From contig VBEE01000063.1 of the NCBI GenBank assembly GCA_005881715.1, positions 1-35,444 on the forward strand: a DNA stretch of 35,444 nucleotides. The letters run 5' to 3'. Position numbers and translations under genes: made by a program. Each line of letters begins with the position of its first letter. Within the stretch, counting starts at the first letter, position 1. The notes under the pieces are model-generated. The model made no database searches. It saw nothing but the letters and a program-made list of their open reading frames with translations, and had not been told where the DNA came from. Below are positions 15,317 to 23,472 of the stretch, in pieces. Source of the DNA: Chloroflexota bacterium (GTDB taxonomy: Bacteria; Chloroflexota; Dormibacteria; CF-121).

Positions 15317-16342
15317 CTAAGCGGCGAGGCGACGCAACTCCTCTGGGTGCTGTGCCCGGGCGGCGGCCGCGCCAAAATCCACGAGGCCGGCTTTGACCAG
15401 TTCGCCCAGGCTTCGCTCCATCGTGTTCATGCCGTCCTTGACCCCCGTCTCGAGCACATTGCGCAGCTGGCGCGTCTTGCCTTCCTTGATCAGGTTCTGG
15501 ACGGCGATGGTGTTGAGCAGCACCTCGAAGGCGGCGACTCGGCCGGGGCCGTCACGGCGGGGCAGTAATTGCTGGTAGATGACGGCCGTCAGCGTGTTCG
15601 AAAGCTGGACCCGGACCTGCTGCTGCTGCTCGGCGGGGAAGACGTCCACCACGCGGTCGACGGCCTGGGCCGTGTCATTGGTATGCAGGGTAGCCAGTAC
15701 CAGGTGACCGGTTTCGGCGATCGTGATCGCCGCCGAGATGGTCTCGAGGTCCCGCATCTCGCCGATGAGGAGCACGTCGGGCGTCTGGCGAAGGGCCGCC
15801 CTCAAGCCGTCCGCGAAGGAGGCGACATCCGCGCCGACCTCACGTTGCTCGACAATACTGCGCTGGTGCCGGTAGACGTACTCGATCGGGTCCTCGATGG
15901 TGATCACGTGGCACGGCCTGGTCGCCACGATGTCGTTCACCATCGCCGCCAGGGTGGAGGACTTGCCCGAGCCGGTCGGACCGGTCACCAGGATCAGACC
16001 CTGGCCCAGCCGGGTCAGGCCGCGCACCACCATGGGCACGCCGAGCTGGTCGAAGTTCGGAATCTGGTAGGGAATCAGCCGCAACGCCAGGCCAACGGAT
16101 CCGCGCTGCCTGAAGGCGTTGATCCGGAAGCGCGCCTGCCCTTTCCAGTTGAAGGAGAAGTCGAGATCGCCCTGTCCCTGGAAGCGGGCCCACCGCTCGG
16201 GCGACGCCACTTCCCGGGCCATCTCCTCGATCTGGTCAGGGCGAAGTGGATCGCGGGCGATTGGGACCAGGGCACCGTCCTTGCGCATGGTCGGCGGCGC
16301 GCCGGCCGACAGGATGAGGTCGGACGCTGCCTGCTCCAGCAA
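15317..16342 (-). CDS. pilT: Type IV pilus retraction ATPase
   Basis: 341 residues from TTG 16342. Motifs: ASDLILSAGAPP (N-terminal PilT domain), Walker A GPTGSGKSST, Asp box IEDPIEY, Walker B LLIGEMRD, His box GHLVLATLHTND, and the C-terminal NLIKEGKT that corresponds to the AIRNLIRE retraction motif and separates PilT from PilB. It depolymerises pili for twitching and DNA uptake. The start is uncertain: the frame stays open upstream and encodes IDAYLQVL, which looks like the normal first helix, but no ATG, GTG or TTG exists there. Divergent from the PilD-like gene; 45 bp before the HTH gene, so probably the head of the pil transcript. Confidence 0.94.
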   Translation of the reverse strand: MLEQAASDLILSAGAPPTMRKDGALVPIARDPLRPDQIEEMAREVASPERWARFQGQGDLDFSFNWKGQARFRINAFRQRGSVGLALRLIPYQIPNFDQLGVPMVVRGLTRLGQGLILVTGPTGSGKSSTLAAMVNDIVATRPCHVITIEDPIEYVYRHQRSIVEQREVGADVASFADGLRAALRQTPDVLLIGEMRDLETISAAITIAETGHLVLATLHTNDTAQAVDRVVDVFPAEQQQQVRVQLSNTLTAVIYQQLLPRRDGPGRVAAFEVLLNTIAVQNLIKEGKTRQLRNVLETGVKDGMNTMERSLGELVKAGLVDFGAAAARAQHPEELRRLAA

Positions 16343-16394
16343 GACCTGGAGGTAGGCATCGATGATCAGAGGGTGCGAGTCGGCCGGCTGGCCC

Positions 16395-16399
16395 GGAGG
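16395..16399 (+). promoter_or_regulatory. Shine-Dalgarno fixing the TTG start of the PilD-like gene
   Basis: GGAGG lies 9 nt before TTG 16409. An in-frame TGA stands immediately before that TTG, so the start cannot lie further upstream. Confidence 0.65.
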
Positions 16400-16408
16400 C
16401 GTGATTGA

Positions 16409-16822
16409 TTGCTTGACATCCTGTGCAACCTGCTGGGTGCGGCCTTCTTGCTTCCGCTCGGGGCCGCCCTGGGCAGCTTTACCGAGGTCGTTTACGATCG
16501 CCTCCCCCGGGGAGAGTCACTGCTCTGGCCGCCTTCGCACTGCCGCACCTGCGGCCACCGGCTGAGCGCCGACGAGCTCGTCCCGGTGATCAGCTACCTG
16601 GCCCAGCGGGGCCGTTGCCGTGCCTGCGATATTCCGATCGGGCGGGGCGTGCCGATCCGCGAAGCCCTGAGCGGGCTGGCCCTGGCGCTCCCCTGGGCGG
16701 TCACGGGCTGCGCGCATCCGGTGGCCGCCCTGGTGATCGGCGTCGCTCTGCTGGTGGCGGTCTGGGTGGTGCGCGGCGCGCTTGTTGGCCGGGCCTCGAG
16801 CCCAGGCCGCGGAAGCAATTAA
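16409..16822 (+). CDS. Prepilin-peptidase N-terminal domain only (four-cysteine DiS_P_DiS domain), no protease domain
   Basis: 137 residues from TTG 16409. It begins with a membrane helix (LLGAAFLLPLGAALGSF), then TEVVYDRLPRGESL, the PilD motif, and two CxxC pairs at Cys45/Cys48 and Cys70/Cys73 (HCRTCGH, RCRACD). It ends with GRGVPIREALSG and one more helix (about 103-124). This matches the N-terminal cytoplasmic zinc/methylase part of PilD. The A24 aspartyl protease region with its two catalytic Asp residues (GxGD) is missing, and neither the 29 bp after the stop nor the next gene supplies it. It is a split enzyme half, a remnant, or a separate accessory. A true peptidase must be elsewhere. 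Confidence 0.85.
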   Translation: MLDILCNLLGAAFLLPLGAALGSFTEVVYDRLPRGESLLWPPSHCRTCGHRLSADELVPVISYLAQRGRCRACDIPIGRGVPIREALSGLALALPWAVTGCAHPVAALVIGVALLVAVWVVRGALVGRASSPGRGSN

Positions 16823-16851
16823 GGCCGCAACCGCGCGTTACCTAGGCAGCC

Positions 16852-17709
16852 TTGAAGCTGACGCGGCCCCTGTTCCCGAAAGAAACGCTCGGAATCCGCC
16901 GGATCCTCGGCCTGGCCGTCATGATGGCGGCGGTGGCGGCGGTCGCCTACCTTGAGCGATTTCTTGGCCATGACCTTGACCTGCGACTCCTGTACTTCCT
17001 GATCGTTCTGTGCGGCGCCATTCTGCTGCCGCGCTTGCTGGCCCTGGCGGTGGCCACCAGCGTTGCGATCGTGAGCGTGGGCGTCAGCGGCATCGAGGGG
17101 AGCAACCTCGTCATCAATGGAATCACCCATCTCTTGATGTACGGCTACGCCGCCCTGCTGACCAACAACTGGGAACAGGAACGCCGGCGGCTGATGCGGA
17201 TGAGCCGCGTCGACGAGCTGACCGGTCTGCACAACCTGCGAGCGCTTCACGAGCAGCTCCCCACCTGGCTGGGACCGGCCGCCCGAACCGGCCGGCGGAT
17301 GGCGCTGATGATGATGGACGTGGACGGCTTCAAAGCCGTCAACGATCGGCTCGGGCACGGCGTCGGCAACGAGTTGCTCAAGGAGGTGGCAAACCTGCTT
17401 CGCTTTGCTGTGCGCGTCGGCGACGAGCCGTTCCGATTCGGTGGCGACGAATTCGTCCTGCTGCTGTCGGATGCAGACGGTGCCGGCGCGCTGATCGTTG
17501 CGCAGCGGATCCAGGACATCTACCGGTCGATGGGTCAGACCCTGCGTGGCACGGACGTCGAGGTGTCCTTCAGCATCGGGGTCGCGGTCTTCCCCGAGGA
17601 TGGGTCAACCCCGCAGACCTTGCTGGAGCGGGCCGACGAGGCGCTCCTGATCGCCAAGCGCACCGGACCGGCCAACGTCGTCCGCTACGTCGAGCGCGCC
17701 GTAGCCTAG
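16852..17709 (+). CDS. Membrane-anchored diguanylate cyclase (GGDEF)
   Basis: 285 residues from TTG 16852. About three to four hydrophobic N-terminal segments (about 17-105: [46 protein letters not shown]) lead into a GGDEF domain (about 113-280). The active site RFGGDEF (197-201) and the I-site RVGD (188-191) are intact, so it should make c-di-GMP with feedback inhibition. It lies 29 bp after the PilD-like gene on the same strand and is probably co-transcribed, so its output may act locally on PilB. Its TAG stop overlaps the convergent gene's stop through one CTAG. Confidence 0.92.
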   Translation: MKLTRPLFPKETLGIRRILGLAVMMAAVAAVAYLERFLGHDLDLRLLYFLIVLCGAILLPRLLALAVATSVAIVSVGVSGIEGSNLVINGITHLLMYGYAALLTNNWEQERRRLMRMSRVDELTGLHNLRALHEQLPTWLGPAARTGRRMALMMMDVDGFKAVNDRLGHGVGNELLKEVANLLRFAVRVGDEPFRFGGDEFVLLLSDADGAGALIVAQRIQDIYRSMGQTLRGTDVEVSFSIGVAVFPEDGSTPQTLLERADEALLIAKRTGPANVVRYVERAVA

Positions 17710-18818
17710 GTCCGGCAGGTCCAGGACTGCGGCGTGACCGCGAAGCCCGGGATCGTAAAGACCAGCTGTTCGGTGCCGGCTGAGGCAGGTGTCCAGCTAT
17801 CGGTCACGACGCTGTGGGCCGCGGTGTCGCCCGCCGCGATGACGATGCTGTAGGTCACGCTGACAGCCGTCCCGTTGAGGTCCTTGCGGGTCCAGTGGTA
17901 CTGCACGGTGCCGCCGGGTCCACCAGCCTGCATCCGGAAGGTCCCCGTTGCGGTGACCGTGCCGAGCTTGCACTTCGTTGAGTTGTTGACGTTGATGGTC
18001 ACGTTCTCGGTCGGCGTCGGCGCGAATGCGAAGGGCGCGGGCGGGGGCGTGGGCGTCGGGGTAGGGGTCGGGGTCGGCGTCGGCGTCGGCGTGGGCGTCG
18101 GGGTTGGCGTGGGCGTGGGCGTCGGCGTAGGAGTCGGGGTCGCTGTCGGCGTTGGGCTTGCTGTGGGGGACGTCGAGGGCGAAGGGCTCGGGCTTCCCGA
18201 CGGTGATGCGCTGGCCGACGGCGAGGGGGTTCCGCTCGGCGAGGCGGTGGGGGTGGCGGTGCCGGACGGCGATGGCGTTGCGGTCGCGGTCGGCCCAAGG
18301 GCGACGGGCTGCGAAGACGGCTTCGGTCGCGCCGCAAAGAACCGTGGCGGAAGGTTGAACGTTGGGACCAGCAGCCAGAAGGGAGCGTGCGGATCATCCG
18401 CGAAGTACAGGCTCGCTTCCGGATCGCCGGCGCTGCCGCTGGCGTCGATCCGGAACGGACCGATTTCCCAGTCAGCGGGAATGGCGCGCACCATGAAGAA
18501 AACCGCGATCAACCCGGCGAAGAAGAGCAGAAAGCCGGCCTTCCGGCGCCGGCGACGATTCCGTTCGCTGGTCGCGGTGTCACCATCATCGCCGCGCTTC
18601 TGCGACTTTACGGGGAGCGCGACGGCATCCAGCACGACGCCCACCTCGGCTGGTTTGCCAGGGTCGGGCACGATGGCCTCCACCGCCGGGGCGGGCACAG
18701 GCGTGGCTCCAGCGACTGGGCCACCAACGAGCTTGGCCAGCCGTTCCTCCAGCCTCTCTTTATCGAGGCCGGAGTTCGCATCCTTCGGCCGCCGGGCACG
18801 CCAGGGTGTAAGGCGCAT
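17706..18818 (-). CDS. Single-pass membrane protein with long Ser/Thr/Pro-rich stalk and Thr-Pro repeat
   Basis: 370 residues: a charged cytoplasmic N-terminus (1-93), one membrane helix (about 94-112, [17 protein letters not shown]), and a short outer region. A Ser/Thr/Pro-rich stalk (about 167-268) contains roughly eighteen Thr-Pro pairs (222-258), and a C-terminal beta-sandwich-like domain (about 268-370) has two cysteines (TKCKLG, SWTCRT). The layout suits a type II surface protein whose stalk crosses a cell wall and may be O-glycosylated. The last domain resembles immunoglobulin-like bacterial modules; no enzyme motif is seen. ATG 18818 has TAGGGT 8 nt upstream (leaderless style). Its link to the pilus is by position only. 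Confidence 0.85.
   Translation of the reverse strand: MRLTPWRARRPKDANSGLDKERLEERLAKLVGGPVAGATPVPAPAVEAIVPDPGKPAEVGVVLDAVALPVKSQKRGDDGDTATSERNRRRRRKAGFLLFFAGLIAVFFMVRAIPADWEIGPFRIDASGSAGDPEASLYFADDPHAPFWLLVPTFNLPPRFFAARPKPSSQPVALGPTATATPSPSGTATPTASPSGTPSPSASASPSGSPSPSPSTSPTASPTPTATPTPTPTPTPTPTPTPTPTPTPTPTPTPTPTPPPAPFAFAPTPTENVTINVNNSTKCKLGTVTATGTFRMQAGGPGGTVQYHWTRKDLNGTAVSVTYSIVIAAGDTAAHSVVTDSWTPASAGTEQLVFTIPGFAVTPQSWTCRT
18045..18158. repeat. Hexanucleotide minisatellite encoding Thr-Pro pairs
   Basis: About nineteen degenerate 6-bp units of the form GGNGTN on the plus strand (Pro-Thr on the minus strand). The third-base positions vary, so it is not a pure slippage tract, but all units are 6 bp and length changes would keep frame. 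Confidence 0.9.
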
Positions 18819-18955
18819 CTGCGCCCACCCTATCGCCCGCCGATTACGGCGCCTGTTTCACGCGTGGCTGTTCAGCCATGCCGCTGTGACGGGCTTGCCA
18901 CGGAGGGTTTACGACCGCGTTGCAGCCGTCTACGCCGCTCGGGCGGTGAAGGAGT
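18819..18955. other. Intergenic region of 137 bp, largest in the window
   Basis: It lies between the HIT gene and the Thr-Pro repeat gene, both minus strand. The only signal I see is TAGGGT (complement of 18827-18832), 8 nt before ATG 18818, a candidate leaderless -10 box. No terminator with a T-tract and no RNA gene is evident. Confidence 0.5.
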
Positions 18956-19303
18956 TTACCCGGGAGGCCAGGCCATGGCGCGCCCGCCGAGGAGATGGAG
19001 GTGGAGGTGATAGACGCTCTGGCCGGCCTGCGGTCCCTTGTTGAAGACGAGTCGATAGCCATCGCGATCCACTTTGCGCTCGTCGGCGATGCGGTTCGCC
19101 ACCTCCATCATCCGCGCCAGCATCGGGGCCTGGTCGCGGGTGAGATCGTGGATGGAGGGAATGTGCACTTTCGGGATGACGAGCACGTGGGTTGGCGCCA
19201 CCGGCCGGATGTCCTCGAAGGCGACGATGTCGTCCTCGCGGAAGACTTCTTTCGCGGGAATCTCCCGCGCGAAGATCTTGCAGAACAGGCAGTCCTCAGC
19301 CAC
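18956..19303 (-). CDS. HIT-family nucleotide hydrolase (HINT type)
   Basis: 115 residues from GTG 19303. CLFCKIFAREIP at the start carries the CxxC zinc pair of HINT proteins. The histidine triad QSVYHLHLHLLGGR is followed by the family ending MAWPPG. It would hydrolyse nucleoside phosphoramidates or similar adenylated substrates. The track starts at GTG 19309; I prefer 19303 because the protein then begins MAEDCLFCK, as is usual, and TAAGCT ends exactly 6 nt before it. It lies directly after the methylthiotransferase gene, whose stop overlaps that box. Confidence 0.93.
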   Translation of the reverse strand: MAEDCLFCKIFAREIPAKEVFREDDIVAFEDIRPVAPTHVLVIPKVHIPSIHDLTRDQAPMLARMMEVANRIADERKVDRDGYRLVFNKGPQAGQSVYHLHLHLLGGRAMAWPPG

Positions 19304-19309
19304 CGGCAC

Positions 19310-19315
19310 AGCTTA
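19310..19315 (-). promoter_or_regulatory. Candidate leaderless -10 box for the HIT gene
   Basis: TAAGCT on the minus strand overlaps the TAA stop of the upstream gene and ends 6 nt before GTG 19303. Read-through from the upstream gene is an alternative. Confidence 0.35.
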
Positions 19316-20542
19316 CGCGCCGAGGAGACCGTCCCCGCAGCTGGCCACCGGTCGGATGGTTGCGAGCGCGCCCAGCGTCTGACCGCGCGCGGGCGCGTAC
19401 ACCGTGATGTAGTTGTCACTCAGGCCACGCATCCGGGTCGGATAGCGCCGGTCCCAGATCACTTCCAGTTCCCGGTCGACGAAGCGCGCCTCGTACGCCC
19501 GGCGCTGGGCCTCAGCCTGCGTCTGCAGCCGGTGGCTGCGTTCTTTGCTGACCGGGTCGTCCACGGGCAGGCCGAGCCGGGGGGCGGCCGTTCCCGCTCT
19601 CGGTGAGTAGCGAAAGACGTGCATGCCGCTGAGGCCGGCCTCCGCCGCGATATTCTCGGTATCCGCAAAATCGGCATCGGTTTCCCCTGGGAAGCCGACG
19701 ATCACGTCGGCGGTCACCGCCAGCTCGGGGGATTGGCTGCGCAACGCGGCCACCAGGTTCAGATAATCGCGCCTGCGGTAGAGGCGGCCCATCCGCTTCA
19801 GCACCCGGTCGCTGCCGGATTGGAGCGGAATGTGGAGATGACGGCAAAAACGTGGGGCGCCGGCGAGCTCCACCAGCTCCGGCGTGAAGTCATTCGCATT
19901 GATCGAACTGAGCCGCAGTCGGGCGGGAGCGATCGCCTCGAGCAGTCGCCGCAGGAACGACGCCAGCGACTCCCCCCGCTCGCGCCCAAAGGCGCCGAGA
20001 TCGACCCCGGTGAGCACGATCTCCCCATATCCATCGAAGACCGCCCGGCGCGCGCGCTCGATGAGGCTAGTTTCCGCCTCGCTGCGCGAGGCCCCACGGG
20101 TGCGCCACACGATGCAGTAGGTGCAGCGATGGTTGCAGCCATCCTGCACCTTGAGGAAGAAGCGGGAGCGGGCGAACGTCGTCGAGCCATGAGCCGCCAC
20201 CGGGGCGAAGTTTGCCGAAATGTAGTCGAAGATCTCATTCTTTCGTGCGTTGGGAAAAGCCACGTCCACGCTGGGCACGGCCGAAACGCGCGGATGCGGA
20301 TTGTCAACGTGACAGCCGGTCAGGATGAGATGGGCCTGCGGATGACGACGGCGCAGTCCGTGCACCAGGGTGCGGAGCTTGCGGTCCGCCTGGGCGGTGA
20401 CGGTGCAACTATTGATCACGCAGACGTCGGGGTTGTCGGCTGAGTCCGTTACCGAGAAGCCAGCCCGCGCCAGCCCGTCGCCGAGCTCGGCCATCTCGGC
20501 AAAATTCACCTTGCATCCCAGCGTTTCGATCGACACGTTCAT
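19313..20542 (-). CDS. mtaB: MtaB-type tRNA t6A37 methylthiotransferase (radical SAM)
   Basis: 409 residues. The N-terminal methylthiotransferase domain has three cluster cysteines (LGCKVN, NSCTVT, LTGCHVD). The radical-SAM core has CNHRCTYC (C-x3-C-x2-C), and a C-terminal TRAM-like region follows from about 340. The LGCKVNFAE start and VQDGCNHRCTYC place it in the MtaB/YqeV branch rather than MiaB or RimO. It adds a methylthio group to N6-threonylcarbamoyladenosine at position 37 of tRNAs reading ANN codons. ATG 20542 overlaps rsmE by 4 nt, so these RNA-modification genes form one operon with the HIT gene. Confidence 0.94.
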   Translation of the reverse strand: MNVSIETLGCKVNFAEMAELGDGLARAGFSVTDSADNPDVCVINSCTVTAQADRKLRTLVHGLRRRHPQAHLILTGCHVDNPHPRVSAVPSVDVAFPNARKNEIFDYISANFAPVAAHGSTTFARSRFFLKVQDGCNHRCTYCIVWRTRGASRSEAETSLIERARRAVFDGYGEIVLTGVDLGAFGRERGESLASFLRRLLEAIAPARLRLSSINANDFTPELVELAGAPRFCRHLHIPLQSGSDRVLKRMGRLYRRRDYLNLVAALRSQSPELAVTADVIVGFPGETDADFADTENIAAEAGLSGMHVFRYSPRAGTAAPRLGLPVDDPVSKERSHRLQTQAEAQRRAYEARFVDRELEVIWDRRYPTRMRGLSDNYITVYAPARGQTLGALATIRPVASCGDGLLGA

Positions 20543-21237
20543 CGCTGTTGGACGAGGATAGCAGCGGCCACGATCGGCGCCAGTCGGGCCCGCAGGATCC
20601 GCGGGCCGAGGTTGACGGCGACGCCACCGTGCTCACGCAATGCCGACAGTTCATCGTCGGTCCATCCCCCTTCGGGCCCGACCGCCATCGCGTAGGCAAG
20701 CGAGCCGTCGAGCGCATCGAGCAACGGCATGGTTGCCGTGGGCTCGAGCACCACGAGCCGGGTCCCGGCCACCTGTTCGAGGGCGTCCGGCAGCGACATC
20801 GGTCCGATAACGTCCGGCACCTCGCCGCGACGGCTCTGCTCGGCGGCCGATCTGGCGATCGCCTGCCAGCGCGTCAGGCGGGCTGCCGGCGGGCGGCCGA
20901 CCGAGCGCGCGGCCCGCACGGCGACGAAGCGGCGGATCCCCACGGCGGTCCCACCTTCGACGACGGCATCGAAGTCGGGGTTCGGCAATACCGCCTGCAG
21001 CAGCGCGACCGACGTGCGCGCCTCTCCTTGAACGGGCCGGTCGCCGACGATCCGGCCGACGACCCGACCGCCTTCGACCTCAACCAGCTCGAGCTCATAT
21101 TGCCGGCCGCCCGCAACCGCGACCCCGCGCTCGCCGCGACGGAGGCGCAGGACCCGCGCAAGGTGATGACCCTGCGGCCCCCGGATGGTGACCTGCCCAT
21201 CGGCCACCTGGGACTCATCCACGAACGTCCAGAACAT
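20539..21237 (-). CDS. rsmE: 16S rRNA m3U1498 methyltransferase
   Basis: The track's ORF starts at 21510, but its first 91 residues are antisense to the neighbouring gene; ATG 21237 gives 232 residues with the usual RsmE start (MFWTFV...GHHLARVLRLRRG). A PUA-like N-terminal domain is followed by the SPOUT knot: VGPEGGWTDDEL and LGPRILRARLAP. The last motif is commonly LGxRILRTETA, so the Thr-Glu part is altered here (ARL). It methylates uridine 1498 of 16S rRNA with SAM. The box TACGAT (complement of 21247-21252) lies 9 nt before the ATG with no Shine-Dalgarno. Confidence 0.9.
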   Translation of the reverse strand: MFWTFVDESQVADGQVTIRGPQGHHLARVLRLRRGERGVAVAGGRQYELELVEVEGGRVVGRIVGDRPVQGEARTSVALLQAVLPNPDFDAVVEGGTAVGIRRFVAVRAARSVGRPPAARLTRWQAIARSAAEQSRRGEVPDVIGPMSLPDALEQVAGTRLVVLEPTATMPLLDALDGSLAYAMAVGPEGGWTDDELSALREHGGVAVNLGPRILRARLAPIVAAAILVQQR

Positions 21238-21246
21238 GCCGGCCCC

Positions 21247-21252
21247 ATCGTA
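21247..21252 (-). promoter_or_regulatory. Candidate -10 box for the rsmE-mtaB operon
   Basis: TACGAT on the minus strand, 9 nt before ATG 21237, in the 72-bp divergent gap to the HD-GYP/GGDEF gene. Confidence 0.35.
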
Positions 21253-21309
21253 TCGGGGGCCCGGAACCCGACGACGGAAGGCCGTCGAGCTCGCGTTGTA
21301 TTCGCCAGC

Positions 21310-23454
21310 ATGCCACCCGCGCAGGTCCCGCTGCCGTTGCATCGTGCGACGCTCAGGGTCGCCGCCATCTCCTTCTGGGGACTGGCCAGCATCGTGATGG
21401 CCACCGACTTCATCGGAAACGACCTGCACGTGAACTTCACCACGGAGTGGGTCGTGACCGGCCTTGCATACCTCGCCGGGGTCCTCTGCTGGTTCCTGCC
21501 CTGGGGGCAAGTCCGGGGAAGGCGTTTCATTCCCGTCGTTTTCGGCAGCATCGGCATGCTGACGGTCGGTCTCTTTGCGACAGGCGGGACGCGCTCACAC
21601 CTCTCCGTGCTATTCCTCGTCATCGTCGTGTTCGTTGCCGCGATTCTCGAGTTCCGCATCGCCGCCGGGACCCTGGTGGCCTGCGTTTTCGCGGCCGGGC
21701 TGCCGCTCGTGCTACAGGGGTGGGATGGCCTCTATGCGCGCTCCTTCGTGTTGCTGGCGGTGTCCATGGTGATTTGTGCCTACATTCCGGCCATCGGTCG
21801 CAGGGCGCTGAGCAAAGAAAATCAGCTCGCCGAGCGGCGGCGCATGGAGCTCGAAAACAGCTATCTGTCCACCATCGAGGCGCTGGCGGCGGCGCTGGAC
21901 GCGAAGGATCGCCACACCGAGGCGCACTCGCGAGAGACCGCCGCGCTGGCCCGGGCGGTGGGCCACCGCCTGGGGCTGGAGGATGAAGCCCTGCGCTTCC
22001 TCGAGTACGGAGCGCTGCTGCACGACATCGGGAAGATCGGGATCCCGGGCTACGTTCTCAACAAGCCGGGCGCGCTCGACGAGGAGGAGACGGCCATTAT
22101 GCGGGAGCACCCGGTGATCGGCGAGCGCATCGTCGCCTCAGTGCCCTTCCTCAGCCGCATCCGCCCGATCGTCCGCGCGGAGCACGAGCGATGGGACGGC
22201 CACGGCTATCCGGATGGGCTCAAGGCCGACCAGATCCCGATCGAGGCTCGCATCATCCATGCCTGCGATGCCTTTCAGGCGATGTCGAGCGACCGGCCGT
22301 ACCGGCGTGCCAGGCCGCGCGACTGGATCCTCAACGAAATTGCCGCGCAGGCCGGCCAGCAATTCGACCCGCGGGTGGCGGAGGCGCTGCTCGCGGTGAT
22401 CGCGTCCGGGGAGGCCACCGTCAGCGGCACCGCCCACAGTGCCGCCCACGAGGACAAGCGACTGCCGGAGGCCCACTCCTGGACCCAGCATCTCGACGCC
22501 ATCCAGCAGCTCGGCGCGCGCCTCGCCAATATCGGCAGCGTTCCGGAGATCTCCGAGACCATCGGCCAGGCGATCACGACCCTGCTGCCCTACGACCAGT
22601 GCCGCATCTACCTGCTCGAAGACGACGGGCAAACGCTGAGGCCGGTTTATTTCAGCGATACCCGGCGGTCGGAGTACGACGGTGTCACCGCCGAAACGCT
22701 AGCCATCGAGGTCGGCCAGGGAATCACCGGCTGGGTAGCCGAAACCAAACAGGGGGCGCTGGTTGGCGACACGGAGCGCCATCCGAAGGCGGTCCACATC
22801 CCGAGCACCACCGAAACCGACGAGTCCATGCTCGCCGTCCCGGTCATCTTCGAGGACCACCTGATCGGGGTCATCGTCAACGTCAAGGTCGGCCTGCATC
22901 AGTACAACGGCGATCACCTGCGGTTGCTGACCATCCTGGCGAACCAGGCTGCCGTCTCGATCTCCAACGCGCGGCTGATCGAGCGCCTGGCCGCCACGGC
23001 CCGGACCGACCCACTGACCGGGCTTTCGAATCGACGCGCCTTCGAACAGGCGCTCGAAGTCCGGCTGGGTGCCGCACTCCCCGAGCCGTTCTCCGTGATC
23101 ATGCTCGACGTTGATGGGCTCAAGCAGGTGAATGACGCCCGCGGTCACGCGGCCGGCGACGCCGTGCTGAAGCGCGTGGCGTCGGTCCTTACCGCTCACC
23201 TGCGCGAAACGGACGTCGTCACCCGGTGGGGCGGCGATGAGTTCGTCCTCCTGATGCCGGGAATGGATCAGGTAGGCGCGGTGTCGCTCGCGCGCCGGGT
23301 TGGTGGCACGCTGCGCGATGCGGACGACCCGGCCGGCGCTATCTCGGTATCGATCGGCACGGCCTCGTTTCCCGCGGATGCCACCACCGCAGACGGATTG
23401 CTGGCGGCTGCCGACCGCTCGATGTACGTCGACAAGCGACAGCGGGTCGCGTGA
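21310..23454 (+). CDS. Membrane HD-GYP - GAF - GGDEF protein, bifunctional c-di-GMP enzyme
   Basis: The track ORF begins at 20548; the part before ATG 21310 is antisense to rsmE. The real protein has 714 residues. About five to six membrane helices (about 15-165) lead to an HD-GYP domain (about 185-365) with HD at 238-239 (LLHDIGK), EHERWDGHGYPDG (291-303) and CDAFQAM. A GAF domain follows (about 395-560), then GGDEF (about 562-712) with RWGGDEF (641-645) and I-site RETD (632-635). Both catalytic sites look intact, so it may make and break c-di-GMP, the balance set by the membrane or GAF input. The first residue of the usual HHE is Glu. It is divergent from the rsmE operon. Confidence 0.92.
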   Translation: MPPAQVPLPLHRATLRVAAISFWGLASIVMATDFIGNDLHVNFTTEWVVTGLAYLAGVLCWFLPWGQVRGRRFIPVVFGSIGMLTVGLFATGGTRSHLSVLFLVIVVFVAAILEFRIAAGTLVACVFAAGLPLVLQGWDGLYARSFVLLAVSMVICAYIPAIGRRALSKENQLAERRRMELENSYLSTIEALAAALDAKDRHTEAHSRETAALARAVGHRLGLEDEALRFLEYGALLHDIGKIGIPGYVLNKPGALDEEETAIMREHPVIGERIVASVPFLSRIRPIVRAEHERWDGHGYPDGLKADQIPIEARIIHACDAFQAMSSDRPYRRARPRDWILNEIAAQAGQQFDPRVAEALLAVIASGEATVSGTAHSAAHEDKRLPEAHSWTQHLDAIQQLGARLANIGSVPEISETIGQAITTLLPYDQCRIYLLEDDGQTLRPVYFSDTRRSEYDGVTAETLAIEVGQGITGWVAETKQGALVGDTERHPKAVHIPSTTETDESMLAVPVIFEDHLIGVIVNVKVGLHQYNGDHLRLLTILANQAAVSISNARLIERLAATARTDPLTGLSNRRAFEQALEVRLGAALPEPFSVIMLDVDGLKQVNDARGHAAGDAVLKRVASVLTAHLRETDVVTRWGGDEFVLLMPGMDQVGAVSLARRVGGTLRDADDPAGAISVSIGTASFPADATTADGLLAAADRSMYVDKRQRVA

Positions 23455-23472
23455 TCGCCCGGTGGCGCTTTC

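Noticed and set aside
16500-16516. CTCCCCCGGGGAG palindrome as another copy of the GC-rich repeat element
   Set aside because: It codes for the conserved RLPRGES motif of PilD-type proteins and lacks the flanks of the repeat family.
17875-19044. 389-aa plus-strand ORF with (VG)n
   Set aside because: The valine-glycine run is the reverse complement of the Thr-Pro repeat; the minus-strand protein has a membrane helix and ordered domains.
20548-21309. N-terminal extension of the HD-GYP/GGDEF ORF
   Set aside because: Antisense of rsmE; ATG 21310 precedes the membrane helices.
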